Notes under the pieces: model-generated
What the model saw: the letters and a program-made list of their open reading frames with translations, nothing else
What the model was told of the DNA's origin: nothing
Database searches by the model: none
Program-made: the position numbers and the translations under genes
Shown here: piece by piece, positions 7,201-15,393 of the stretch
Layout: the number at the start of each line of letters is the position of its first letter
How positions within the stretch are numbered: the stretch's first letter is position 1
IMG/VR virus record: IMGVR_UViG_3300020205_000291
Span: 1 to 24,928 of that record
Origin: a virus
DNA: 24,928 nt
Strand: one strand, 5' to 3'

Positions 7201-10200
7201 GTTGCTGCGGAGATCGGTGTCCTTGAAGCCACCCTCAACGATGCCCTGGGCCGCGGCCTCCGTGGTGCCGTGATACATGGGGGTCCCGGATGGCACCTGC
7301 CGATGCGTCGGGTCGAAGTCGTACTTGATCTGCATCACGCTCAGCCGTTGGCCGTCCTTGCGGCTGGCCGTCATCAGGGCGGTGTCGAGACGGTGCTGGT
7401 CCTCAAGCCCGGACCACAACCGTTGCATCGACACAGCGCGATCGGCCTCGTCGACAGTGGACTGCCACTCGATCGCAGTCATGCCGTTCTGGGCGGCGAT
7501 GTGATCCCGGTGGATCAGGTTGGCGGCAAGAGCCACCAGGTCCTGCTGGGACTTGGGGTCACCACGTCGAGCAGCTTCGAGCCTGGTCACCGTTGACTCA
7601 ACGGCCCACCCATCAGTGTCCAGCTGGTCCATGGCGGCCTTGACGACCGCTGGCTGGCTGTAGCTCTCAATGCCGGTCTGCTGGGCCCTGCTGGTCAGCA
7701 TCTCGCCCAGGGCCCTGTTGCTGGCGATCAGGGTGTCTGGTGCGTTCGGCACGTACTGGGTGTTGCCGGACCTGCTGGTGATCCGACGCACGTCGCTGGC
7801 CCCCATCTGAGCAATCTCCTCGGGGGTCAAGTCCCCGGACTCCAGGGCCTGCAGGTTCTGGTCGATGCGTCGTGCGAACTCAGCGGGGTCCGGGGGATCA
7901 GCGGAGAACTGGATGCCGTCGTCAACGGCGCCAGCGCCACCACGGTCTTTCATTTGGCCCAGGGCCGCTTTTTCAAACACGTCGTCCCAGGTCTTGTACT
8001 TGCCGCGGGTCAGCAAGAAGTTGATGGATTGGTCGACCAACTCCTTGATCTTGGTGAATATGCCCCCGACTTTCTCGGGAAGCTGGAGCCCCCGGGCAAA
8101 CCCAGCAAACGCTTCAGCTGTGGCTTCTTTCAGGCCGATGGTGCCGTCACGGAACCTGGCAGCGTTTCTGGGGTTGCCGAGGCTTTCGGCGTTCAGGGCC
8201 GCCAATTCCCGGATGGCTTTCTCGCTGCGGGCCAAGACCCCTTGCTCCGCGGCCGTCAAGAACCACCGCTGGAGCCGGTGGAACGATTCGTGGTACGTGG
8301 TGCTGAGCATCTGGGTGAACGACTTCGTCACCCCGTACGCCGACATCGCCACGCGAATCTGGTCGTCGGCCATGTTTCCGCCGAACCGGGGGCCCGGTGC
8401 GTACAGGCCAGCCAGATCCACCTTCTGGCCGACCAGGCTCATGTCGCCATAAGCCTCGGCCTGGACTGGTCCGTAGACCTCTTCAATCCGCTTGACAACC
8501 TCGAAGTCGGTCACGCCGCTGATGTTGAACGCGATCCGGGCCAACTCATTTGCTTCCCGTTCGGTGATGCGGGAGACCCCGGTGTAGCCCTCACCAACGG
8601 TGCCACCGGAGCCGGTCTCGACGTTGCGCCAGCCCTCGAGATTGGGCAACTCGGCCGCAAAATCAGCCCCGCCAAAGCCTTGGTTGCGGACCTGGAGGGT
8701 GCCAGACGTCGCAGTCGAGCTGGCTGCCATCTCCTTGATGCTGGGCTTGACAACACGGGCCCCGTACGAAGCAACCTCAGCTGGGTCCAAGCCATTGGAC
8801 TCCAGCCAATCCCGGTACTTCTGGTGAGATTTAGATGGCTTGCCGGTCGCGTCACCAGCCAAGGTGTAGGCGACCCGGTCCAGGTCGGTCTCAAAGGTCA
8901 ACTCGAACCGCTTCTGGCCGTAGCTGTAGCGGGGCTTGAGACCTGCCAGTTCACGGGGCAAGGTCAGCGCAGCCGGGGGCTCGGCAGGAGCAGCGGGCAC
9001 GGAGTCGCCGAGGTAACGCTGCTCGCCCTGGACGTTGACGCCGCGGCGACTCAACCAGCCACGTAGCTCTGCAGCCAGTGAGGTGTTCCCAAACTCCTCA
9101 GCAAGGCCCAGGCGCTCCAGGGCCGCAGAGATGGCTTCGTTCTCGTCCTTGGTGCCGCCGGCCTTAGCCGCAGCCCGGTCCTTGGCCGTGAAGCCAGGGG
9201 TGATGGAGACAGCGGGTGCAACGGGCGCCACGTCGACCGGCTTGGCCTGGATCGGCACCGGGTTCCCAGCGTTCTCAGGGGCCTTGACTTCAGGCAGGGC
9301 CCTTAGGTCAATCTCTTTCTTGCCGGCAGGCAGACCGAAGTCCCCGGTGAACACGATGCCGTCGTAACCCTCCTGCTTGGCCACCCGCGCAACCTGGGCC
9401 ACGTTGGCGGTCGCAGGGAGCCCCAGGAACTGGCGGGCATCAGCCAGGTTCTCGGCCTCCAGAGGGTCGGTGTACCCGGTGGCCGGGGTTTCAGTTGTTG
9501 TTGCGGCTGCGGCCGGCTCCTCGATCTGTCGAACGATCGCTTCGTCCTGAAGCAACCGTGGCCCATTCATCTCCTCAGAAATCGCGTCCCTCAACCGCTG
9601 CAGGTTGAACTGCACCAGGTTCGCGGCTGCTTTGGTGCGACCTGCCCCTTCCGGCAACTGGGCCGCCAGTTCGTTCAAGATGTCACGGACCGGTCCTTCG
9701 TACGCGGTGACCCTGTTGAACACAGCCACGGCTTCAGCGGCCATCTTGCGAGCTGCTTGGCTGCCTTCGACGTTGATCGTGTTGCCGGCTGATTCCAGGT
9801 AGGGGGTGTTCTTGGCTTGGGATGCCGCGGCCAGGGCCCGCATCTCGACCGAGAGCTGCTTGTACGCCGCGGTTCTGATGTCGATCAAGGCCACCACGTT
9901 GCTGGTCTTCGTCCACTCCTCGAACCCAGGCAACACAGGACCTGCGTCGCCGCCCCCAGCGCCGGTGCTGGCGAATTTCGCCTCCTGCATCGCCTGAACG
10001 ATCTTCTCGGCCGACCACTTGCCAGCGATCGCTTGCTTGGCGACGTCACTGATGATTGCGTCGTCGATCCCTTCAGCAGAGCCCAGGGCCACGGCCTTTG
10101 ACGTAGGCAAGTCACCGGTGGCGGTCTTGTCAAAGAGCCATTGGGGGAGACGGCTGAGGGCCACACCCTCGGACGCCAGCTTCCCGTTCAGGTTCACGTT

Positions 10201-12543
10201 CTGGAGACGCAGGTCCTCGACGGACATGCCGGTGTCCCGGAAGATCTTGGCCGCATCAATCGCCGTGCCCTTGTCGTCCTTGATGTTCTGCAGGGCCCCG
10301 GTCATCCGGGCGTCTGCTGCTGTCGGTGCGTCGATGAACTGGACGTTGATGACAGGGAACCCGGAGCGGTTGGCCAGCTCCAGGCGGTTGTGGCCATTGA
10401 CCACATAGATCTGGCCAGGGGGCCCTAGCTCGCCCTGGGTGTCCCGCCAGACGCTGATGACACCGCCGTACCGGGGGTCGTAGACGTTCTCCTCAGCGAG
10501 CGATCCACTGCGACCGGTCGCTGTTTGGCCCTCCGCTTTGTATTGGAACACCTTGGGGGCCGCGACGACCGAGCCGGTCTCGATGGTTGCGACTTGCTCG
10601 TATGCCGGCTGGTTCATGCCCGGGAGCTGGCCCTGGGGCACTGCTGCAACCTCAGGTGCGGTCACCACCTCCTTGGCGGCTTCGGATTGCAGTCGTTGTG
10701 TCGCTACAACTAGCTCGGACTGGGCCTGTTGCAGTGCTGCTGCCGCTACCTCTGGCGTCGGTGGTGCGCTGGGGGCCGGGATGGTCCGTTGTGCGTCAGG
10801 GTCCGGCACCAGGCCAAGCTCGACGCCGGCGTCTTCCCGGGCCTTGCGACCGATCGACGTCAGCTGCCAGGACTTCAGGCGCTTGCCTTCGACGTCGACC
10901 CCTTTGGTGATCTCGTACCCGAGAGCCCGGTCGACGATGTCGGCCTGGACCTGGATGTTGGTCAGCGGGTTGCCAAGCACATACGGCTTGTTGCTTTTCG
11001 CTGGGTTGGCATCCATGTACAGCTGCTTGCCGATGTCCCACATGGACCACGACTGGCTTCCGGCATTGGGACCAAGCTCGATGCCAAGCTTTGCGGCTGC
11101 GTTGTTGAACGTGGCCCGGAGTTTCTGCGACGTCGCCTCGATGGCGATCTGATCCTGGCCAGCCAGGGCCTGTGCGTACCTCTTGCCACTGGCGTTCAGG
11201 GGGCCAGCAGCGGGATTGACGTCGCTGTAGTTCAGCTTGGCGGTGTACGAGTCAACCGGAAGCGGCTGTGGGGCCCGAGCCTGGGGCTCTAGACGTCCCT
11301 GGATCTGAACACCCGTCTGCTCCCACAGGGGTTGACGACGCAGGCCCTGGTACACCTGGGACGAGAACGCTGGCTTGCCAGACACGACACGTGGTGCTGG
11401 TGCAGCTGCAGCAGGGGCTGGAGTTCCCGCACTTGGGACACTCGGGTCAACAGTGGCCGCGGCCGGTGCTGTTGCTGCATCCTTTACGGATTGATCGGCC
11501 TGGCCGACCTTGATCACGTTCTGGATGACGTCGGCAAACGCCCGCTTCGTGGCACTTTGCATGGCACCAACGCCGCGGAACCCTGCCCGCTTGAGCGAGT
11601 TGAGACCAGCAGCGCCCGTGCCAATGCCGCCACCCAGGGGCACCGACCAGATCAGGTCGTCAATGGATTTCTTGATGCGGGCCTGCTCGACCGTGTCGTT
11701 CGGGTCGGTCAACAGACCCTTGGCCACGACACCCTCAAATGGTGTGCCCTTGACCACCGGCGCCAACCATGAGTCGCTCAACGTCTTGTCGGTGGGATCG
11801 GCGCCGTAATACGTGGCGATAGCGCCAGGCACAGCGCCTTCCACCGCTTCCTTGGCAAAGATGCCCCCAACCCTTTGAAGGCGACTGCCCCCCTCCAGTG
11901 CTGCAACCTTCTTGTCGAAGCCAGCGGCCAGCCGGGACACCCCGGGCAACATGCGAGTCATGTTCCCGACGCCTGATCCCTTGCCAAGGGCAAAGTACGG
12001 GACAAGGGCAATGATTTCGGCAGCGACGTCCTCGACCGGGTTCGCTGGTTCGACTCGTATGTCGTCGTAGTTGGCCCACTCGGGCAGCCGCACCCGTTGA
12101 GCACTAGGAGCGCCGGGTCCGGTGGATGGCAGCTTGACGTCCATGGGCGACGTGCCTGCAGCTATTTGCTCCCGGGCCAGCCGTGCTCGATCAATCTCGG
12201 TCCGGGCTATGTCCACTGACCGTTGAGCACCCGCTTGCGCAACCCGCGCCAAGGATTGGTTGACCCCTCGACCCAGATCTGTCGTCGGCGCAGCTTCCCT
12301 CGACGCGGCCGCAATGCTTTTGTTCAGGTCCCCGGTCTGGAGAAACGTGGACACCCCGGTGCCCAGGGCCCCGATCTGTTTCATGGGGTTGAAGTCGTTC
12401 AACGTGCCCATGAATCCACCGCCGGCCGGTGGTCGTGGCTGCGGCCTGGGCTTAGGCGGACCCCCTGTGCCCATCCCACCTGTCGACACATAGACCCGGC
12501 GCTTCTCCCCGGTCTTGGGGTCGACAATGATTTCGATGGGCAT
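4294..12543 (-). CDS. Giant internal virion / polyvalent protein at the gp16 position (ParB-like, metallopeptidase-like, ART-like domains)
   Basis: A 2,749-residue protein directly upstream of the tail fibre, the place of T7 gp16 (1,318 residues), the inner core protein ejected into the host. Domains in order: Gly/Pro-rich N-terminus and hydrophobic helices (~150-330); low-complexity Ala/Pro linker (~360-390); ParB/DdrB-like domain (~660-850) with VNGHNRLELA, GHNR at 717-720; a degenerate ART-like end (EGYDGIVF, ~1027-1090); a KPRYSYG...FELTFETDLDRVAYTL module (~1200); a metallopeptidase-like domain with HESFH at 1418-1422 and a second conserved segment EATAEAFAGF (Glu at 1473 and 1477); an ADP-ribosyltransferase-like domain with YHGT (His1758), GAYFTESP (Tyr1788) and PETVIFD (Glu1879); then a long helical C-terminal half (~1930-2749) of gp16-like type. 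This matches the polyvalent proteins of Iyer and Aravind. The domain calls rest on motifs; enzymatic activity is inferred. Confidence 0.85.
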   Translation of the reverse strand: MPIEIIVDPKTGEKRRVYVSTGGMGTGGPPKPRPQPRPPAGGGFMGTLNDFNPMKQIGALGTGVSTFLQTGDLNKSIAAASREAAPTTDLGRGVNQSLARVAQAGAQRSVDIARTEIDRARLAREQIAAGTSPMDVKLPSTGPGAPSAQRVRLPEWANYDDIRVEPANPVEDVAAEIIALVPYFALGKGSGVGNMTRMLPGVSRLAAGFDKKVAALEGGSRLQRVGGIFAKEAVEGAVPGAIATYYGADPTDKTLSDSWLAPVVKGTPFEGVVAKGLLTDPNDTVEQARIKKSIDDLIWSVPLGGGIGTGAAGLNSLKRAGFRGVGAMQSATKRAFADVIQNVIKVGQADQSVKDAATAPAAATVDPSVPSAGTPAPAAAAPAPRVVSGKPAFSSQVYQGLRRQPLWEQTGVQIQGRLEPQARAPQPLPVDSYTAKLNYSDVNPAAGPLNASGKRYAQALAGQDQIAIEATSQKLRATFNNAAAKLGIELGPNAGSQSWSMWDIGKQLYMDANPAKSNKPYVLGNPLTNIQVQADIVDRALGYEITKGVDVEGKRLKSWQLTSIGRKAREDAGVELGLVPDPDAQRTIPAPSAPPTPEVAAAALQQAQSELVVATQRLQSEAAKEVVTAPEVAAVPQGQLPGMNQPAYEQVATIETGSVVAAPKVFQYKAEGQTATGRSGSLAEENVYDPRYGGVISVWRDTQGELGPPGQIYVVNGHNRLELANRSGFPVINVQFIDAPTAADARMTGALQNIKDDKGTAIDAAKIFRDTGMSVEDLRLQNVNLNGKLASEGVALSRLPQWLFDKTATGDLPTSKAVALGSAEGIDDAIISDVAKQAIAGKWSAEKIVQAMQEAKFASTGAGGGDAGPVLPGFEEWTKTSNVVALIDIRTAAYKQLSVEMRALAAASQAKNTPYLESAGNTINVEGSQAARKMAAEAVAVFNRVTAYEGPVRDILNELAAQLPEGAGRTKAAANLVQFNLQRLRDAISEEMNGPRLLQDEAIVRQIEEPAAAATTTETPATGYTDPLEAENLADARQFLGLPATANVAQVARVAKQEGYDGIVFTGDFGLPAGKKEIDLRALPEVKAPENAGNPVPIQAKPVDVAPVAPAVSITPGFTAKDRAAAKAGGTKDENEAISAALERLGLAEEFGNTSLAAELRGWLSRRGVNVQGEQRYLGDSVPAAPAEPPAALTLPRELAGLKPRYSYGQKRFELTFETDLDRVAYTLAGDATGKPSKSHQKYRDWLESNGLDPAEVASYGARVVKPSIKEMAASSTATSGTLQVRNQGFGGADFAAELPNLEGWRNVETGSGGTVGEGYTGVSRITEREANELARIAFNISGVTDFEVVKRIEEVYGPVQAEAYGDMSLVGQKVDLAGLYAPGPRFGGNMADDQIRVAMSAYGVTKSFTQMLSTTYHESFHRLQRWFLTAAEQGVLARSEKAIRELAALNAESLGNPRNAARFRDGTIGLKEATAEAFAGFARGLQLPEKVGGIFTKIKELVDQSINFLLTRGKYKTWDDVFEKAALGQMKDRGGAGAVDDGIQFSADPPDPAEFARRIDQNLQALESGDLTPEEIAQMGASDVRRITSRSGNTQYVPNAPDTLIASNRALGEMLTSRAQQTGIESYSQPAVVKAAMDQLDTDGWAVESTVTRLEAARRGDPKSQQDLVALAANLIHRDHIAAQNGMTAIEWQSTVDEADRAVSMQRLWSGLEDQHRLDTALMTASRKDGQRLSVMQIKYDFDPTHRQVPSGTPMYHGTTEAAAQGIVEGGFKDTDLRSNLLGTGAYFTESPQSAAAYGDVVAAGDLPSDVRILDLVAMDKRIADLVQELNLGALERVDGNLSLTDGQRTAVRDWATGQGYSGIRFSPDFELGGGAPETVIFDTNVANRVVGSQAAVEPEVPVANESMGTDIEGEIANPMNTILGKIDPDIRSDIEQGVMSPEATEMTEIAAQVAISSRGNPGMRAKLNSIVGKIDVGRLNQEMFVQVYRAALLWSPKTWTKMLVGSAYRAVTMPINQAIAETGAAGIATLKGDNKAAYRAMRQAGLNMGMYGRYVSNWSNAWRLVGESFRAGESFGNLGASSMDLAQRNLGQSDGQTSLFGETNDPANTLENPWWIDPENMNIPALFAHKAWKALSVSGRVSGSLDTFFSSLIGPSAEWSRIMGLELEKAEGRGLTGDAARIEAGKITDERIENQWVNVFLNDQMIENGAFTGIHAKAAMDWINFTDSLDVQFQPRSYEYGIAKAKEEGITDTAEINKRALAWMQEEPGIWPQRGMAIGQAVGWMPKAFKDAINHTPALGILNPFPTSPANITKAAMRATGAGALLADTFYRDVFSEDRNTRSRAIGEIATAYMTLVGGVMLATSGFVEFSGPGSYNAQTRAKMQRLGIQSYSIRFKNPATGDTTRWWDLQALDTVSNVFSLIGLQMSLNNSLPKEAREILASNFVLSVAETARQVGFAQFTKDMYKSMGEIFNLISELQDKSFVPTEGQIDPFSGYVQRRLAGFMPAIFNNTRKGADGYQRAIEKSELPQPFAFAHELAQRFASRIPGLSDQLPPILHPLTGEPIAVEQAWGVNYLPQDQPWLKGAVNAMSPLAFTPTKEGSRDPVDIELGRLSGRGTAFQIWGPNELGLPNFRMNQTQLNKLAVITSQFIPPGRGSTLHQGLSAMVAPGSSYWQLPPPEASKATQSERVIRINKEINYYKPFIKAEFLASEPELARMIEENKASQAQATFNATYGMQSSWSPTPR

Positions 12544-12597
12544 GGGTCAGTTAGCGATGGGATCAGTTTGAACTGTTGCCGTCAAAGAGCCAAGCCT

Positions 12598-15390
12598 TTA
12601 ACGAAGATATTTGCGAGCTTCCTTCTGCACTTTGTTGTCTTGGGCTTGGCTTCCGCCTGGCAACGACGGCCAGGTATTGCGCAGCAAACGATCTGCCTCG
12701 TCGTAACGACCGGCCTGTATTGCTGCCCAGGCTTTCTTGTTGTAAACGCGAATCCAGGCGGCCGATGCCTTGGCTGATCGGTTGTAATTGCTGTCCCGGG
12801 GGTCGATGCCGCCTGATGCCGCAATGGCTTCAGCAGCAAACGGCGGGAACGCTTGGAAATAGCCACGGCCAGGCGACCCTTCGGCGTTGGGGACGTTGCG
12901 GATCCTGGTCTCGATATAGGCCAGCCGCTTCATGTAGCCATCGACCCGGGCCTGGGGCGTAACAGTTGCCTTTGGCGGCTTTGGTTTTGCCGCTGGACTG
13001 GTATTGGACATCGACATGATGTCCGACCCTGCGCTGGCATAGGTCCTGGACGCAGTGCCCGGCTCAGCGGCAGCAGCCGGTGGCACCAGCAGGTTGCCCA
13101 GGGCCCCGCCGACAATCTGGACACCAGCCAGGGCTCCGTTTTGTTGAGGGGTCGTCCGACGTGCAGGTGTCGCCCTTGAGATCTCTTGGCCGTCCAGGGC
13201 CCGGATCTTCTGGCGCTCGTTTTCTGGCACTTCGATGCCAAGCAACCTGAATTGGTTGAGGATCACATCAGACGGCTTCTGTCCACCAGTGCCTGTTGTC
13301 AACGTCTTCAGCAGCGTCTTGAAGTTTTGACTGGGGTTGCCGTTGAGCAAAGACGTGACGTCGCGGTCCCAGGCCTCAAGTTTCATCAACGGACGGACCT
13401 TGGCTTGAGACCGCAGCTCGTTGGCTTCCCGGGGGGCAATGGTGCTGCGGGCCCAGTTGCCGGTGTTCTTTTGGATCAACTGGGTGGTGTCGTCGTACCT
13501 GGGGGGCTGGACGCCAGGTACCTCCTCACGACGCCGGAGCCCAAAGTTGTTGCTGGCCTGAACCTTGTTCATGGCCTCCGTCGGGTCCTTGCCATTCTCG
13601 ATGGCTTGGTACACAGCTTCCTCCAGCTTGCGAGTTGCTTGGCTCCGAGCGTTGTAAATGGATTGGGACTCAAAGTCGACAATCTTTTCGCGGCCGTAAG
13701 AGTTAGGGCTTGTTACGTACGCCTCAAACTCCTTGACTATGTCGTCAACGCGCTTGTTGATCTCCTTGCGGTAGGACTGCACTTGCCTGTCGCCCTGGGC
13801 GTCCAAGGTGGTCAGGATGCGAACGCCCTCTGCGCTGGAAAGCTGCTTGTTTTGCACAAGGATCTCCACTTCGGCCCTCAACGCGTTTCGCTTGGCTTCG
13901 CTGTCTCGGGTCTCGTCAAGTTTTCGGGCAATGGCAAAGGCTTTCTCGTCCTGGACTGGCTTGACGACCCTCGCGTCGTTGTTTTGCCGGTCTGCCTCGA
14001 TGGCTGACATCCGGGCATTTCGGACCTGGTAATCGGAGATTTGCGCAGCGGCCGCTTCCTCGCGTTCGTACCAAGCCGTGGATGCAGCTGGATCATCTAA
14101 CGTGCCGTCCTTCTTGGCGGCCGTCCGACGAAGGTCGTAGTCCTGCTGCTCCTGGATCCCAGCCATCTGGGCTTGCTGGGTGTTGTCCTGGATCTGGCTG
14201 GCGTTCAGCTTTGCTCTCAGTTGATCCCGAAACGCCAAACCACCCAACTTGTTGACAAGGCGCTGGGACTCGTTTGGGGTCCCGTCTGCCTTGACTCGCT
14301 GGTCGATGGGGCCATCGAACACCCCAAGCAAGGGCTTCAACAAAAGCGGTATAGAGATAGATCCACCGCGTTGTTTTACGGCTGCACGGGCCTGCATTGC
14401 CCACCCCTCTGGGTACGCAGCAATCTGCTCGGCCTGCTGCTCCGGAGGCAAGGATGAGGACCTGATTGCCTCTATGTCGGACTGGCTTCTGCTAGTCGCA
14501 AGGCGCTCGGCTTCGTCCGGCGCCATGCCGGCAAGAATGTTGGCGACGTACTCCTGGGCGCCGGACTGCCGGTTCCAGGCCATCTGCTCGGTCTGCCTTG
14601 CGACTTGGCCCGCGTTGAACTTCTTGCGTTGGATCTGGCGGGCCTGAAGCTGCGCTTGGATGATGATGCCTTGGTTTTTGGCGTAGCCCTGGTTCGACAT
14701 CTGCACCCCGCCAAACAGCAGATCGGACTCAAGCGCCAGGTACTGGGGGTCCTCGGACGACAGCGTGTTGCTGTCGTAGTCCTTGCCATCCGTTCCCTTG
14801 ATGACGGAGGTGTTGGCGATACGGTCCGGCAGGCTCAGGGCCGCGTTCTGGATTGCGTTCTGCTCAATGGAACGCTCGAGCCAGTACTTGCCAACCGAAG
14901 AGTTTTGCTTTTCCCGGAGCATGTCCAGCATCTGGGCTGCGCCTGGAGTGCCAAGGGCCTTGGCTTTCTCCAGGTTGGCGGCTAGGTCAGCGATGCCACG
15001 GGCTGGGCCATATTTGCTGGTCTGGCCAACGAAGGCCCCAGTGGCGGCCTCCACCTTCTTGTCCTGCTCCTGCTTGTTGGCGAGCCATGTCTCGCCGAAA
15101 CTCTGCAGGGTCGAGCTGAATCCCCCCAGAGCCTTGGACAGGTTCGCCAGATCTTGGCCAGGGTTCGGCAGGTCCGGCGGTGCAAAGAACTTGGGGGCCC
15201 CGCCCAGCGTCGGTGCGCCCACCCGCTGAAACGTATCGACCGGTGTCGCCCGTGGCTGTAACGACGGGGCATTGATCGAGCCTTGGGCCAGGGCCTCGCC
15301 AGACGCGTCGGTGGGGATACCACCCAGGAGCCGTGCGGCTGAGGTCCGGCCGACCTCACCGTAGGACTGGCCGGTAGATAGACGTGCCAT
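12598..15390 (-). CDS. Internal core protein, gp15 position, with C-terminal lysozyme-like domain
   Basis: A 930-residue virion core protein located between the gp14- and gp16-position genes, as T7 gp15 (747 residues) is. Residues 1-750 are mostly helical, Gln/Ala-rich and coiled-coil-prone, as expected for ejected core proteins. The last ~125 residues are different. YIETRI (Glu827), GRGYFQAF (~842-848) and RNTWPSLPGGSQ (Trp907) follow the order of the lambda R / GH104 lytic transglycosylase family, where the catalytic Glu lies in an AWSEG motif, GRYQ is in the middle and WASLPG is near the end. Inferred role: local peptidoglycan opening during DNA entry. In T7 that activity sits at the N-terminus of gp16, so the module has moved. 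An SLT-type call is possible but fits less well. The ATG has a good Shine-Dalgarno (AAGGGA) inside the end of the preceding gene. Confidence 0.82.
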   Translation of the reverse strand: MARLSTGQSYGEVGRTSAARLLGGIPTDASGEALAQGSINAPSLQPRATPVDTFQRVGAPTLGGAPKFFAPPDLPNPGQDLANLSKALGGFSSTLQSFGETWLANKQEQDKKVEAATGAFVGQTSKYGPARGIADLAANLEKAKALGTPGAAQMLDMLREKQNSSVGKYWLERSIEQNAIQNAALSLPDRIANTSVIKGTDGKDYDSNTLSSEDPQYLALESDLLFGGVQMSNQGYAKNQGIIIQAQLQARQIQRKKFNAGQVARQTEQMAWNRQSGAQEYVANILAGMAPDEAERLATSRSQSDIEAIRSSSLPPEQQAEQIAAYPEGWAMQARAAVKQRGGSISIPLLLKPLLGVFDGPIDQRVKADGTPNESQRLVNKLGGLAFRDQLRAKLNASQIQDNTQQAQMAGIQEQQDYDLRRTAAKKDGTLDDPAASTAWYEREEAAAAQISDYQVRNARMSAIEADRQNNDARVVKPVQDEKAFAIARKLDETRDSEAKRNALRAEVEILVQNKQLSSAEGVRILTTLDAQGDRQVQSYRKEINKRVDDIVKEFEAYVTSPNSYGREKIVDFESQSIYNARSQATRKLEEAVYQAIENGKDPTEAMNKVQASNNFGLRRREEVPGVQPPRYDDTTQLIQKNTGNWARSTIAPREANELRSQAKVRPLMKLEAWDRDVTSLLNGNPSQNFKTLLKTLTTGTGGQKPSDVILNQFRLLGIEVPENERQKIRALDGQEISRATPARRTTPQQNGALAGVQIVGGALGNLLVPPAAAAEPGTASRTYASAGSDIMSMSNTSPAAKPKPPKATVTPQARVDGYMKRLAYIETRIRNVPNAEGSPGRGYFQAFPPFAAEAIAASGGIDPRDSNYNRSAKASAAWIRVYNKKAWAAIQAGRYDEADRLLRNTWPSLPGGSQAQDNKVQKEARKYLR

Positions 15391-15393
15391 GGT

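Noticed and set aside
12544-12597. Gap between the gp15- and gp16-position genes
   Set aside because: Searched for promoter, hairpin or small gene; nothing supportable beyond a plain 54-base spacer.
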